From Adiantum capillus-veneris (taxonomy: Eukaryota; Streptophyta; Polypodiopsida; Polypodiales; Pteridaceae), in contig CM043953.1 in the NCBI GenBank assembly GCA_014529385.2, positions 114,295,549-114,359,548 of the forward strand: a stretch of 64,000 nucleotides of DNA, read 5' to 3'. The notes beneath the pieces were generated by a model. It was not told where the DNA came from, ran no database searches, and saw only the letters and a program-made list of their open reading frames with translations. Numbering within the stretch: the first letter of the stretch is position 1; each line of letters starts with the position of its first letter. The position numbers and the translations under genes are program-made. Positions 11,281 to 21,408 of this stretch are shown here, piece by piece.

Positions 11281-12153
11281 TGGATGTGAGCAATCTAGAG
11301 CATAATGACCTTCTTCCCCACAATTGTAGCACCGACAAGGCAATTGTCTAGCTCTCCCCCTTCCAGCCCTCTACTGCCCTCTATCCATCACACTTAAACA
11401 AATCCCTTGCATCTGCTCAATCAAATCTTGAACAGTATGTAACCAATACTTAATTCTCTACTTGGGCTTCATCTCTCGGACTCTGGAGCAATTTAGGGGA
11501 CATTACCTCATACCCCAATACACCTTGCTCCATCTTATCCTTGATTTTCCTACTCTTGGCTTGTACAATTCCAACCGCAGCATTATAATTCTCTAGAATC
11601 TCAAAATCCACCTTCTCTCGCACCATGAACTTCTCCAATTTGAAGTACTCCCCGTTGGCTAACTATATAGCAACTGGAAACTCTATCAAAAACTCTTCAA
11701 ATCTATCAAACACTCTTCAAAATGGTTGAGAAAAACACCGAACTCTTTGTTTACATCTTGCTTTAAATCCTTCAACCTTGTATCCAAGTCAACAGGCAAC
11801 ACCTCCTTACAAAAATCATGCAAAAAGCAAGCCCACAAGGCCTACCATGCTTGCCTTGGTTCAACTTCTATAGCATCAAACCATACCTTTGCTTTACCCT
11901 ACACCAACAATGGAATTATCTGCATCTTGTTGCCTTTGTTATGCAAACACAACTACAACATATATAGACCAAAATCGATCGTCCATTCCTCTATATTCTC
12001 CTCACTAGTGAAGATTGGCATGTAGCTTTGTGCTTCCATCGCGTCTTTGTTGAAAAAACCACCTTTTTTTATTAAACCATGAGCAATTAGATGCTCCTCA
12101 GTGGGGGCACCAGAAGACGGAGAGGGGAAATGAGAACACACTAGAAAACACAC
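11281..12153 (-). pseudogene. Gypsy gag relic with CCHC zinc knuckle
   Basis: At the 3' end of this stretch (about 11,281-11,330) the minus strand encodes CYNCGEEGHYALDC, an intact CX2CX4HX4C knuckle that binds packaged RNA in the family. The N-terminal part (12,153-11,953) reads FFNKDAMEAQSYMPIF and EEWTIDFGLYML, plausible gag capsid text. Frames between are interrupted. Confidence 0.6.
12095..12112 (-). promoter_or_regulatory. Candidate primer-binding site of the gypsy element
   Basis: The minus strand reads TGGTGCCCCCACTGAGGA, similar to TGGCGCC-type primer sites of plant Ty3 elements. It lies just downstream of the 12.12-kb repeat copy, as expected if that copy is the end of the 5' LTR. 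Several mismatches make this tentative. Confidence 0.35.
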
Positions 12154-12354
12154 CAGATTTCCTCTCTATAGCCCGAGGTACTCACATCACCCCACTCCTC
12201 TCAAAAAACACCTTCAAGCTGACACACTTTCCAAAACGCACACCTTCAATTGCACATCAACAAACGTGCACACCCTTTCTAGAATCAACACCCATGCATA
12301 GCTTGCACTGCTTCTATCGCACAAACTCTCGCCCACCCCCTGCCCCTCAGTGTC

Positions 12355-12431
<77 letters not shown>
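12119..12431. repeat. Copy 2 of the 130-bp repeat plus (CT)n about 75 bp
   Basis: Bases 12,119-12,240 match 6,729-6,850. A (CT)n tract lies at about 12,355-12,431. Confidence 0.55.
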
Positions 12432-12432
<1 letters not shown>

Positions 12433-13420
12433 ACACAATCCTCCCTTTCCTTCACAGCATCACTATGTGCCATTTCTTCGTTTGGAGAAAAGGTGGCCTT
12501 GATATACTCCAAGAACCACGATATGGCCGTGTATACGGTTTTCTTAAAGTTACATGCCAGTTGCATAGGGTTGAAGATTGCATCCGAGTTCTTCTCATCC
12601 AACAACATAGATAGACTTCTAAAATTTTAATGTTTCTTTTACGTTTATTACGCCATTTGAAACAAATTGTAACTCATTAGTTCTCAACATGAACATGTCA
12701 GTATTCAATTATAGCATTGTTTATTACCTACCTACAAAGGCACGTTTTCCTTCATGTGTCAACACCTTGGATGATGCTCGCTTATTCATAAGTCCAAGCT
12801 CATAAGCACAATACATCTTCCTACGTTGCTACTCGACATCTTCCAAGTGTGATTCCAAGTTTGCACCCTCAATAGTTTTCAAATGAGTGCTCTTGATTGA
12901 GTTGTAGATGTTTTGTGTCTCCCTTTCAATTGATGAGCACAATATCTCAATGCGCAACCATTCTTGGAAGGCAGTCAATTCCCCTGCATGACAAACCCCC
13001 TTATGATCAAGCAATGATATTTTTATAAAAACAACGTGTATTAAACAATATTAACAATTAGAGTAAGGACTAGTTTGAGGGATGTCAAGACTCTTCACAT
13101 CTGCAGGGTCACTCAAAGTCAAAGCCTGAAGAAAATAAGTCTTCTTTCTTGGAGGGATATCTACGCAATCCAAGCCCTACAATTGCTCGTGTTGGACCAA
13201 CTTTGGACGTGAGTTCCATTTGATGTTTGGCAAAGTCCTACACAACAAAAAAAAAAATCAAACTTACTACATAAAAGAAGCACGTAATAAAATGAACTAG
13301 CACAAAGATATTTATCCACAAATGTAAACCCAAGCAATCATAAAGTACCTCCACTAATCGTCTTCAAGGGCTAGGTCAATCTCTAAGTCTCCCCTCCCCC
13401 CCCCTTTCCACTCTCTCCCT
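12432..13420. other. Unassigned; weak minus-strand coding-like segments
   Basis: A minus-strand frame at 13,014-12,829 (61 codons, ending SHLEDVE) and neighbouring text at 13,250-13,060 read like degraded exons. I cannot assign a family. No LTR or inverted-repeat ends were seen. Confidence 0.25.
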
Positions 13421-13421
13421 T

Positions 13422-13426
<5 letters not shown>

Positions 13427-13500
<74 letters not shown>
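13427..13500. repeat. (CT)n microsatellite, about 37 units
   Basis: A pure dinucleotide run immediately left of the inverted repeat. Confidence 0.9.
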
Positions 13501-13503
<3 letters not shown>

Positions 13504-13517
13504 GCTCTCTCTCTGTC

Positions 13518-13560
13518 TCACTCTTTCTCCCTCTCTCACACACACCCTCTATCTCTCTTC

Positions 13561-13602
<42 letters not shown>

Positions 13603-13661
13603 CTAGCCCATGTAGGCTCTCTCGCACACCCCTATGGGCGCTAAGTGCCTACATGGGCTAG

Positions 13662-13703
<42 letters not shown>

Positions 13704-13747
13704 GAAGAGAGATAGAGAGTGTGTGTAAGAGAGGGAGAAAGAGTGAG
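13518..13747. repeat. Long inverted repeat (about 100-bp arms, 29-bp loop) rich in CT/GA
   Basis: Arm 1 (13,518-13,617) is the reverse complement of arm 2 (13,647-13,747) with only about two mismatches plus microsatellite length differences. The loop is 13,618-13,646. Unique words on the two arms (CCACTAGCCCATGTAGGC and GCCTACATGGGCTAGTGG) prove the inversion is not only CT/GA pairing. Further imperfect CT/GA symmetry extends outward on both sides. Confidence 0.85.
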
Positions 13748-13751
13748 CCAG

Positions 13752-13808
13752 AGAGAGAGAGAGAGAGAGAGAGAGGTAAGAGGGCGAGAGAGAGAGAGAG
13801 AGAGAGAG
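13752..13808. repeat. (GA)n tracts beyond the inverted repeat
   Basis: Two GA runs (about 13,752-13,776 and 13,790-13,808) are separated by a short GTAAGAGGGC spacer. Confidence 0.85.
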
Positions 13809-13812
13809 CGAG

Positions 13813-15530
13813 ATGGGTCAAGCCTTTGCATAAAGAAGGGGATGTAAAGAATGTAAATAACTACCGGATTATAGTAAAGAATGTAAATAACTACCGGATT
13901 ATAATAATTGGGTCTCTTATGGCAAAATTGTTTGGGTGTGTAATGGAGATAAAATTGAGTGATTTGACAAAAAATAATGGCAAGCATGCAAAAGGACAAG
14001 TGGGTTTTTGTCGTTATAATAGCACCATTGACCATCTTCTCACTCTTCGTGTTCTCATGGAGGAAAGTCAGTTGAAAGGCAAGCAATTGTATTGTTGCTT
14101 TGTGGACTTCAAGAACGCCTTTGATATGATTTCATGTAACAATTTATGGAGAAAGATGGAAGAACTGCAAGTGCCAAGTGAGTTTATGCTTGCAGTTTCT
14201 AGAATCTATGAGAAGGTGATGTGTCAATTGCACATGGGAACATGAATTTTGTAAGCATTATTGAAGTTGAACAAGGATGTCCGTTGTCACAAACTCTCTT
14301 TGATCTATGCATTGCTAAATTGGAACCAATGGTACTCGACGTTATGCAAAGAGGTCATTATTTGCAATGCATTGATCATGCTTTTGTTATATGCAGATGA
14401 TGTAGTGGTTCTAGATCACACTTTAGAGGATGCACAAAAGCTTATGCTTGTCCTTCATAACTTTTGCTTGCATAGTGCGTTGATTGTGAATGAATCCAAA
14501 ACAAATGTTATGCTTGTGAAAACCAACCATAAGGAGAAGCCATGCATTGTGTACAACATTGAGACACTTGTGAATTTGTTGAGAGCTTTAAGTACCTTGG
14601 CCTTGAGGATCGGACAATCACAAGTGGCATGAATGTGCTATGCATTGATTGGAAGCTAGGAAGGCAGTGTACTATGCATTTGAGAACATGTGTAATGTGG
14701 GAAATGTCAAATGTTGGGCTCTCAAGAAGTGACACATTGGTGACACTGTTTCTTCTTTATGGAGTTGAAGTGTGGGGCGGGAGCATCTCAAAGTCTACTT
14801 GGAAAGAGTTTGAGAATGTCCAAAATTGTTTTATTAAAAACTTTCTCCAAGTTAAGACACCAAGGAGTACATGATAAAGATGCTTCAAAACCCCTCACAT
14901 CGACTTTCGATGATTGCATAAGAACGAAGATTTTTTTTTCAAAAGATGCATAAAAGCAAGATCTTGAGCACGGGATGGATGCAAGACATAAAGAACTGGT
15001 TTGGAAGATGGGATGCATTACACTTGCTACATGATGCCTCAATAGACTCCCAAGTGAATGAAGCTTTTCTACAACACGAATGTAATACGGCTTTAGAAGG
15101 AATCCGGTGGGGCACGCTTCATACATTACACCACCCATAATGTTCCCAACTACAAAACCATGTTCTTTGTTGAAAGAGGAAACCGTACTTACCTTTATAT
15201 TCTTGAGCCTATCCCCTTGTCAACAATGCGCACTATCATAGCCATTCAAATTAGCTCCCACTCCCTTTGATGCAAGACAGGGCGTTGGGACGATGGTGAA
15301 GAGTCAAATCGATTGTGCATTTTATGCTCACTTCAAGTTTGAGAGTCTGTGTACCACACACTACTAGAGTGCTCACATCTGAGCTTGCTTTCCCAGCATT
15401 TTTAGCCATGATGTAGACCTACACACTTCCTCTCCTAGCCATGGTGTGGGTTCTCCATTAAAACTCTCATCACCACAATTTTAAAGCATCGAGAATCACT
15501 CATCAATTGTTTATCTCTACGGGAGACATT
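13813..15530 (+). pseudogene. Non-LTR (LINE) reverse transcriptase relic
   Basis: Blocks in order are KPLHKEGDVKNVNNYR, GQVGF (RT finger), CCFVDFKNAFD (first catalytic Asp block), then frameshifts, then LLLYADDVVVL at about 14,380-14,410 (YADD intact). Downstream blocks include LYGVEVWGGS and, near 15,270-15,370, a Cys-rich tail (RLCILCS...YHTLLECSH) like the C-terminal zinc-binding end of plant LINEs. A 28-bp unit encoding part of NNYRII is tandemly duplicated at about 13,846-13,903. Stops and frameshifts are throughout. An RTE/jockey-like affinity is my guess. Confidence 0.75.
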
Positions 15531-15959
15531 TGTGAACTCCCTAGAATGTTGTGGTCCTTGTTTTCTTCTTTGATCCAAAATTCTTCCACGGAAGCTTCAC
15601 AATCAAAAGAGGAATCTTGTGCATTTGTCTTGTTTTCAATCTTGTGAAGGCTAGCATAAGGATCTTTTCCTTTAGACAAATTGTTAGAGAGCTCAACCAA
15701 CTCTATATTTGGATTAGTGGAGATCGGATTCCCCATATTACTAGGTAAGCCCTCATTTATTACTAAGAGAAATATCCTATATAGTGATGAGTCCAATATT
15801 AATTGAAACTGATCCCAAAATGGCACGCCATCCCCACGCCATCTTTCATCTGGGTTTGAGATAGCCGGTTAAGACAGAGTACTCTAGAGCACCTAGTACT
15901 CAATAGCCATCAATACCCCAAGTTAAGCAATATGACTTCAAGGTCTGCAATCAGGAAAC
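15531..15959. other. Unassigned stretch right of the LINE relic
   Basis: No protein-like frame longer than 65 codons and no terminal repeats were seen. Confidence 0.3.
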
Positions 15960-16230
15960 ATGTGGATGAAGTGCCTTAAGAATATAATGATAATTGCGTC
16001 TATGAGCTCCCACGTGTTCCAAATGGTTGGAATGGAGGAAATGTATGTCATTGTTGGGTAAAACCTGTACAAACAAGAATGAAGTATCCGATTATCATCA
16101 GACATAGTAAATGTGTCGGACACTTCATTTGCAACAACAATACATGCCCCAGTAGAGAAATAAACGAGCGACCAAATGAAACATCATGGATGGGAAAGTT
16201 GATGAAGTCAATTTCTTATGTGGGCATGTT
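15960..16230 (+). pseudogene. Left part of a decayed transposase-like repeat (host of element B)
   Basis: Plus-strand text reads IRHSKCVGHFICNNNTCPS and NETSWMGKLM, a Cys/His-rich zinc-binding-like block. The sequence continues uninterrupted in sense across element B when one copy of the ATGTT duplication is removed. I recall similar blocks in plant transposase-like (possibly MULE-related) repeats, but this is a weak assignment. Confidence 0.3.
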
Positions 16231-16457
16231 TGTTACCATATACATGTGGTAGTGATGTGTGTGAACACACTAGGACCGCCGGGGCATTTTTTCCCTCTTT
16301 AGGAGGTTTTTTCCCCCGTGCATTGTATATACGCCCATCACTCTAGGGCTATCTATCTTTCCATTGCACACTAAGTAACACACTCTCTATTGTGTGCCTT
16401 GAGCTTCCTTCGTCCTCTCCAAGCTGTGTGTGTTTCTCTGCAACCCTAATTCCAACA
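16231..16457 (+). repeat. 5' LTR of element B
   Basis: Runs TG...CA, 227 bp, with a TATATA box near 16,326. The 3' end is set by the primer site that follows two bases later. Confidence 0.93.
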
Positions 16458-16459
16458 AT

Positions 16460-16471
16460 TGGTATCAGAGC
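16460..16471 (+). promoter_or_regulatory. Primer-binding site of element B (initiator-Met tRNA)
   Basis: TGGTATCAGAGC, complementary to the 3' end of plant initiator tRNA-Met. Confidence 0.92.
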
Positions 16472-16819
16472 AGGTCACGTCCTCCCGGGCTTAGTCGCCA
16501 GCTGCTCCAGCACACGCCTGCTCACTTTCTCCGATTTCAGTGAGCTTTGGCAAGCGTTCGCAGGTCGACAAATATTTTGGGCGAGCTCTAGGAGCTCGGT
16601 CTGCTCAGAATTTTGATTTGGGCTCATTTCGGCCTCCATTTCCACTACGGGCAGTACTCCACAGGCTATTTCATCATTTTGTGCAGATTTTCTGTCACTG
16701 CCGTTTTTTGCATAACAGGTGCCTTATAGTCTTCTACGGTTTGTGCTATATAGCACAAGTTGTTCCCGCTCCATTTCTCCTATTTTTGGGCAGTTTTCAC
16801 ATCAGGTGCAGCATTTACC

Positions 16820-19800
16820 ATGGCTGACAACAACAACACAGATGTGTTCAAGATGTTTGCTGCTGAGGACAGGTTGGATGGGGACAACTACCCTATGTGG
16901 GCTTATATGATGCAACATGTTCTTGTGTCAAAAGGTGTCTGGAATATTGTGCAGGGCATTGATGTACGTCCTGGTTCTGAAGATGTAGGCGATATTGAGG
17001 ATGTTGCAGGTATTGCTGCAAGGATTGCAGCTGTTAGAGTTGTTTTGCCTACAGCAGAACAAGCTCGTTGGGATGTTAAGGATGCGCAGGCTCATGCATT
17101 GATTGCGTTGTCTGTGAAGCGCACCATTATTCCTCACATCCGTTCAGCAAAATCTGCAAAACAGGCTTGGGATATTCTAGCAGGTCTTTATGCAAGCCGC
17201 AATGAGGCTAAAATTGCTTTGTTGCGTAAAGAGCTAGAGTCAAAGATTATGCATGAGGAAGATGATATGGACACTTTCCTTGCTAGTGTCAAGGATATCA
17301 ATGAGCAACTCATTTCTGCAGGTGAAGTCATTTCGGACAGTTCCCTTGTGCAGACTGTTCTTGATGCCTTACCAGATTCCTACCAGACTTTTGCTAGTAC
17401 TTGGAGACTGATGACCCAAGGAAATCCTGAAGTTGTCAAGTTTGATGCATTATGCACATTGCTGTTGCAAGAGTCACTTTCTAGAAAAAACAGGACTAGG
17501 CAGCGTGCAGTTGAACAGGCTTTTATTGCTTCTCAAAGAAAGGCTGGTAACAGTAATGCAGCCACTTCTTATGGTTCTGCTGCGAGTGGCAAAAATTCTG
17601 TTCCTAATGCTTCTGCTGGCAGCACTTCGTCTGGCAATTCTGGTGATAAGGGCAAAAAGAAGATGCGTTGCCATTATTGTAAAGCCAATGATCACTTGAT
17701 CAAGTCGTGTCCTAAGTTGAAGGCCAAAGAGGCTAAGAAGAAAGAGGGTGGTTCCACTGCAAATGCTGGTTCCACTACAAATGCAGCCATTGTTGAGTCT
17801 TCTGTGAAAGGAGATTGTGATGATGATGTTGATGCAGAATGGGCTTTTAGCGCAGAGTGCACTTACAATCCTGCTGTCCATGATGCATGCTTGTCAGTTG
17901 CTGCAGATTCACATGTGTGGTATTTCGATAGTGGTGCTACCAAGCACATTACCTCACATCATGAATTGTTTACCTCTCTCGAGTCTGTCCCTCATGGGAA
18001 TTCAGTCACTTGTGCCAACAACGCCTCTTATCCAGTTCAGGGAGTTGGAAACATTGTGCTCACTGCTGCTAATGGCAGTTCCTTCACACTTGTTGATGCA
18101 CTTTATGTACCTGGGATCAAGAAGAATATCTTGTCTGTATCCGCACTTGCTAGACTTGGACTTGTAGTCAAATTTGTGGATGACAGATGTACAGTTCATG
18201 ATCTCAGTTTTGGTGATGAAATTGTTGCATCTGGGCTTTTGTGCCGTGGGCTATATAAGCTCACTTTGTATGACAAGTGTGGACAAAATTTTGCAAATGC
18301 TGTTGCAGATTCAAGGGCTATTTCAGATGCAAAACTTTGGCATGCACGTTTTGGTCATCTGAATTTTGCCAGTTTGCTGCGTTTGCAGAAATCTGATATG
18401 GTTGCTTCTTTGCCGCCTCTTGAAGCACCTGTCAAACATGTTTGTGAAGGCTGTATTCTGGGTAAAATGCAGCGTTCTATGTTTCCAAAGGATGGTTCAG
18501 TTAGGGCCACATGCAGGTTGCAGCTTGTGCATAGTGATGTTTGTGGGCCCATGCAAACTCCGTCCTTGGGCAATTACCTGTACTTCGTGACTTTCATTGA
18601 TGATTACTCCAGGCATGCATGGGTATTTCCGCTTAAAGCGAAGTCCGAAGTTTTTATGTGCTTCAAACAATTTTTGGCTATGGCTGAAAATGTCTCAAAA
18701 TGTACTATGGGCACCCTCCGTTCCGATCGAGGGGGGGAGTATATGTCTCATGAATTTAATGCATTTTTGGCTAGTCGTGGGATAAAACACCAATGTACAT
18801 TGCCTTATACACCTTAGCAAAATGGTGTTGCTGAGAGGAAAAACAGGTCACTAACGGAAATGGCACGATGTATGGTCAAAAGTCAAGCTTTGCCGCATTC
18901 TTTTTGGCTTGAGGCCATCATGTGTGCCACTTATGTACTCAACAGGTGTCCTACGAAAGCTTTGCAGTCTATTACTCCATATGAAGCATGGCATGATAGA
19001 AAACCTTCTATTGAGCACATGCGTGTTTTTGGTTGTTTGGCATATGCTTTGGTGCCACAAGTGCAGCGCAGAAAATTGGATGATAAGGCTGTCAAATGTA
19101 TTTTTGTTGGTTATAGTGCTGAAAGCAAAGGTTACAGGTTGTATCATCCGCAAACAAAACGTATTCTGGTTTCACGAGATGTAGTGTTTGTGGAAGACTC
19201 TGTTCAGCCCTTGCTGTCATGTACTAGAGATAGTAATGTAAGCTCACAGGACATTTATGACACTTTGTTGCCTCTTTTCAGTGGTGGAAATACGAATGTA
19301 AGTTCCAATGAGGCAAATGTACAGCCTATGGGGGTTTCTAAAAATGTTACAGATCAGCCTATTACTGATGCACATGTACATGATATAGTTGATGAGGAAA
19401 GGGCTGAAAATGAGCAGGCTAGAGGTATGCCAAAATGGCTGGTGCACACTTTACGTGACAGTAAATTGGATGCACCTTTGTCTAGTCGTACTCGTTCAGG
19501 CTCTCGCCATGCATCTGATGCATCAGATTGTTATGCTTTGGCCGTGTCTAGCTTACATGATGTTGAGGAGCCTCTGTCTTTTGATGAAGCATAGAATTCA
19601 GAAAATTGGATGGTTGCCATGCAATCAGAATATGATGCACTTATAGAAAATGACACATGGACTTTTTGTGATTTGCCTCCTGGCAAAAAGGCCATTGGTA
19701 CGAAGTGGGTTTACAAGTTGAAACGCAAGCCGGATGGTGAGATCGATCGCCATAAGGCTCGACTTGTTGCAAAGGGTTATGCACAACAAAAAGGCATAGA

Positions 19801-21106
19801 TTATGAAGAGACTTTTGCTCCCACTTGTCGTATGACTACTGTGCGTTTTCTATGTGCATTGGCAGCTCATTTTGGTTGGGATGTACATCAATCAGACATT
19901 GTTACTGCTTTCTTGAATGGTGACATATTTGAGGAAGTTTATGTAACGCAGCCTCGCGGTTTTGTCATAAAAGGACAAGAGGACAAAGTGTGCAAATGTA
20001 AGAAGGCTTTGTATGGGTTGAAGCAATCTCCTCGTGCTTGGTATGAGAAAGCTGACACTCATTTGGTTAAACGAGGCTTTCGTAACAGTCCAACAGAAAG
20101 CACATTGTATGTAAAGCGTGAGGATGATGTATTTCTCATTGTGGTTCTTTATGTTGATTATTTGTTGATCACTGGACCAAATGAGAGACATATTGCTGAA
20201 TTTAAGGCTGATTTGAATGCTACTTTCAAGATGAAAGATTTGGGGCTGTTGCATCATTACTTGGGTATAGAGTTTAAGCAGTGTGATGGTGGTATTGCCT
20301 TGTGTCAGAAAAGTTACATAGAGACATTGCTATGTAAGTTTGGACTTGAGGATTGCAAACCTATTGCCACTCCCATGGAAACAGGTTTGAAGTTGAGTTT
20401 ACATGATGCTGGCGATCCTGCTGATGTCACTCTTTACCAAACTGTTGTTGGCTGCCTCATTTATGTATGCAACACGAGGCCAGATATTCAGTTTGCAGTC
20501 TCGCAGGTCAGCAGATTTATGCATAGCCCAGGGTCTAAGCATTGGCACGCTGTCAAGAGGATTTTCCGCTACCTTAGTGGCACTTTACATCTTGGCTTGT
20601 TTTATCCCAAGGGGGGATCATTGCCGCCAAACTTACATGCTTTTTCGGACTCAGATTGGGCTGGTTGTTTTGACACGCGAGTGTCCACAAGTGGTTTTTG
20701 TTTCATGCTTGGCAGCTCATGTATATCATGGTTGAGCATGAAGCAACCTACTGTGGCCACTTCGAGTTGTGAGGCTGAGTACAGGGCAGTCTTCACAGCT
20801 ACGGTTGAGTGTGTATGGCTCAGACGCCTTATGGCTGACTTGGGTGTTGGACAGGACACTGCCAACACTATCTACACTCACAGTCAGAGCGCATTGGCAG
20901 TTGCGAGGAACCCAGTTTTTCATGCTCGCACAAAGCACATTGAGGTGCATTACCACTATGTCAGGGAGAGGCTCTCAGCAGGAGAGATCAGCTTGGCTTA
21001 TGTGCCAACACAGGACAACCTTGCAGATCTTTTCACAAAGGCATTGTCTCGTGAGAAGCTTGAAGCTTTCCGCAAAGCTTTGGGCTTACTCCCCTTTGTG
21101 GACTGA
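16820..21106 (+). pseudogene. Copia gag-pol of element B with two internal TAG codons and a YVDY reverse transcriptase
   Basis: The start is the ATG of MADNNNTDVF. Domains are gag (16,820-17,660), CCHC knuckle CHYCKANDHLIKSC (17,669-17,710), protease DSGATKH (near 17,927), GAG-pre-integrase (LWHARFGHLNF), integrase (VHSDVCGP, LRSDRGGEY, ERKNRS), RT (from about 19,600) and RNase H (SDSDWAG, SSCEAEY), ending TGA at 21,104-21,106. TAG at 18,815-18,817 replaces the first Gln of the PQQNG motif in integrase. TAG at 19,592-19,594 lies between integrase and RT. The frame is otherwise continuous. The RT motif reads YVDY instead of YVDD, which should abolish polymerisation. Confidence 0.9.
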
Positions 21107-21181
21107 TCCTGTCCTCAGGGCATGGCACTTCCCTTTACTCATGTGCCAGCTCTCGTTCACCGCATCACTCCAAGGGGGATT

Positions 21182-21408
21182 TGTTACCATATACATGTGG
21201 TAGTGATGTGTGTGAACATACTAGGACCGCCGGGGCATTTTTTCCCTCTTTAGGAGGTTTTTTCCACCGTGCATTGTATATACGCCCATCACTCTAGGGC
21301 TATCTATCTTTCCATTGCACACTAAGTAACACACTCTCTATTGTGTGCCTTGAGCTTCCTTCGTCCTCTCCAAGCTGTGTGTGTTTTTCTGCAACCATAA
21401 TTCCAACA
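21182..21408 (+). repeat. 3' LTR of element B
   Basis: 227 bp, four substitutions from the 5' LTR. Confidence 0.93.

Larger units (their letters stand above)
7560..12153 (-). mobile_element. Degenerate Ty3/gypsy retrotransposon with two RNase H domains
   Basis: Read on the minus strand the order is gag with CCHC knuckle, protease region, RT, RNase H, a second RNase H-like domain and integrase. Integrase after RT is the Ty3/gypsy order. An additional archaeal-type RNase H is known from Tat/Ogre-type lineages, which is my tentative placement. The reading frame is broken many times. Clear LTRs were not found. Confidence 0.75.
16231..21408 (+). mobile_element. Copia element B, complete, young
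   Basis: Two 227-bp LTRs (TGTTACC...TCCAACA) differ at only four positions by eye (about 1.8%). A perfect 5-bp target duplication ATGTT flanks the element (16,226-16,230 and 21,409-21,413). It has a Met-initiator primer site and a polypurine tract (CAAGGGGGA, 21,171-21,179). The single gag-pol frame is broken by two TAG codons and carries a mutated RT catalytic motif. Confidence 0.95.

Noticed and set aside
6729-12240. The 130-bp repeat pair as the LTRs of the gypsy relic
   Set aside because: Orientation and position fit, but homology stops at the CT tracts, and no TG/CA ends, purine tract or target duplication could be defined. Kept only as a repeat.
12285-12608. Long frames made of Arg-Glu or Ser-Leu repeats at CT/GA tracts (also near 6,700, 13,350-14,086, 24,150, 47,200, 56,550 and 57,240)
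   Set aside because: They are translations of dinucleotide repeats with no stop codon, not genes.
15860-15935. Possible 5S rRNA-like text (CCCAAGTTAAGCA)
   Set aside because: Only about a dozen bases resemble 5S rRNA. The rest of the 120-base gene is absent.
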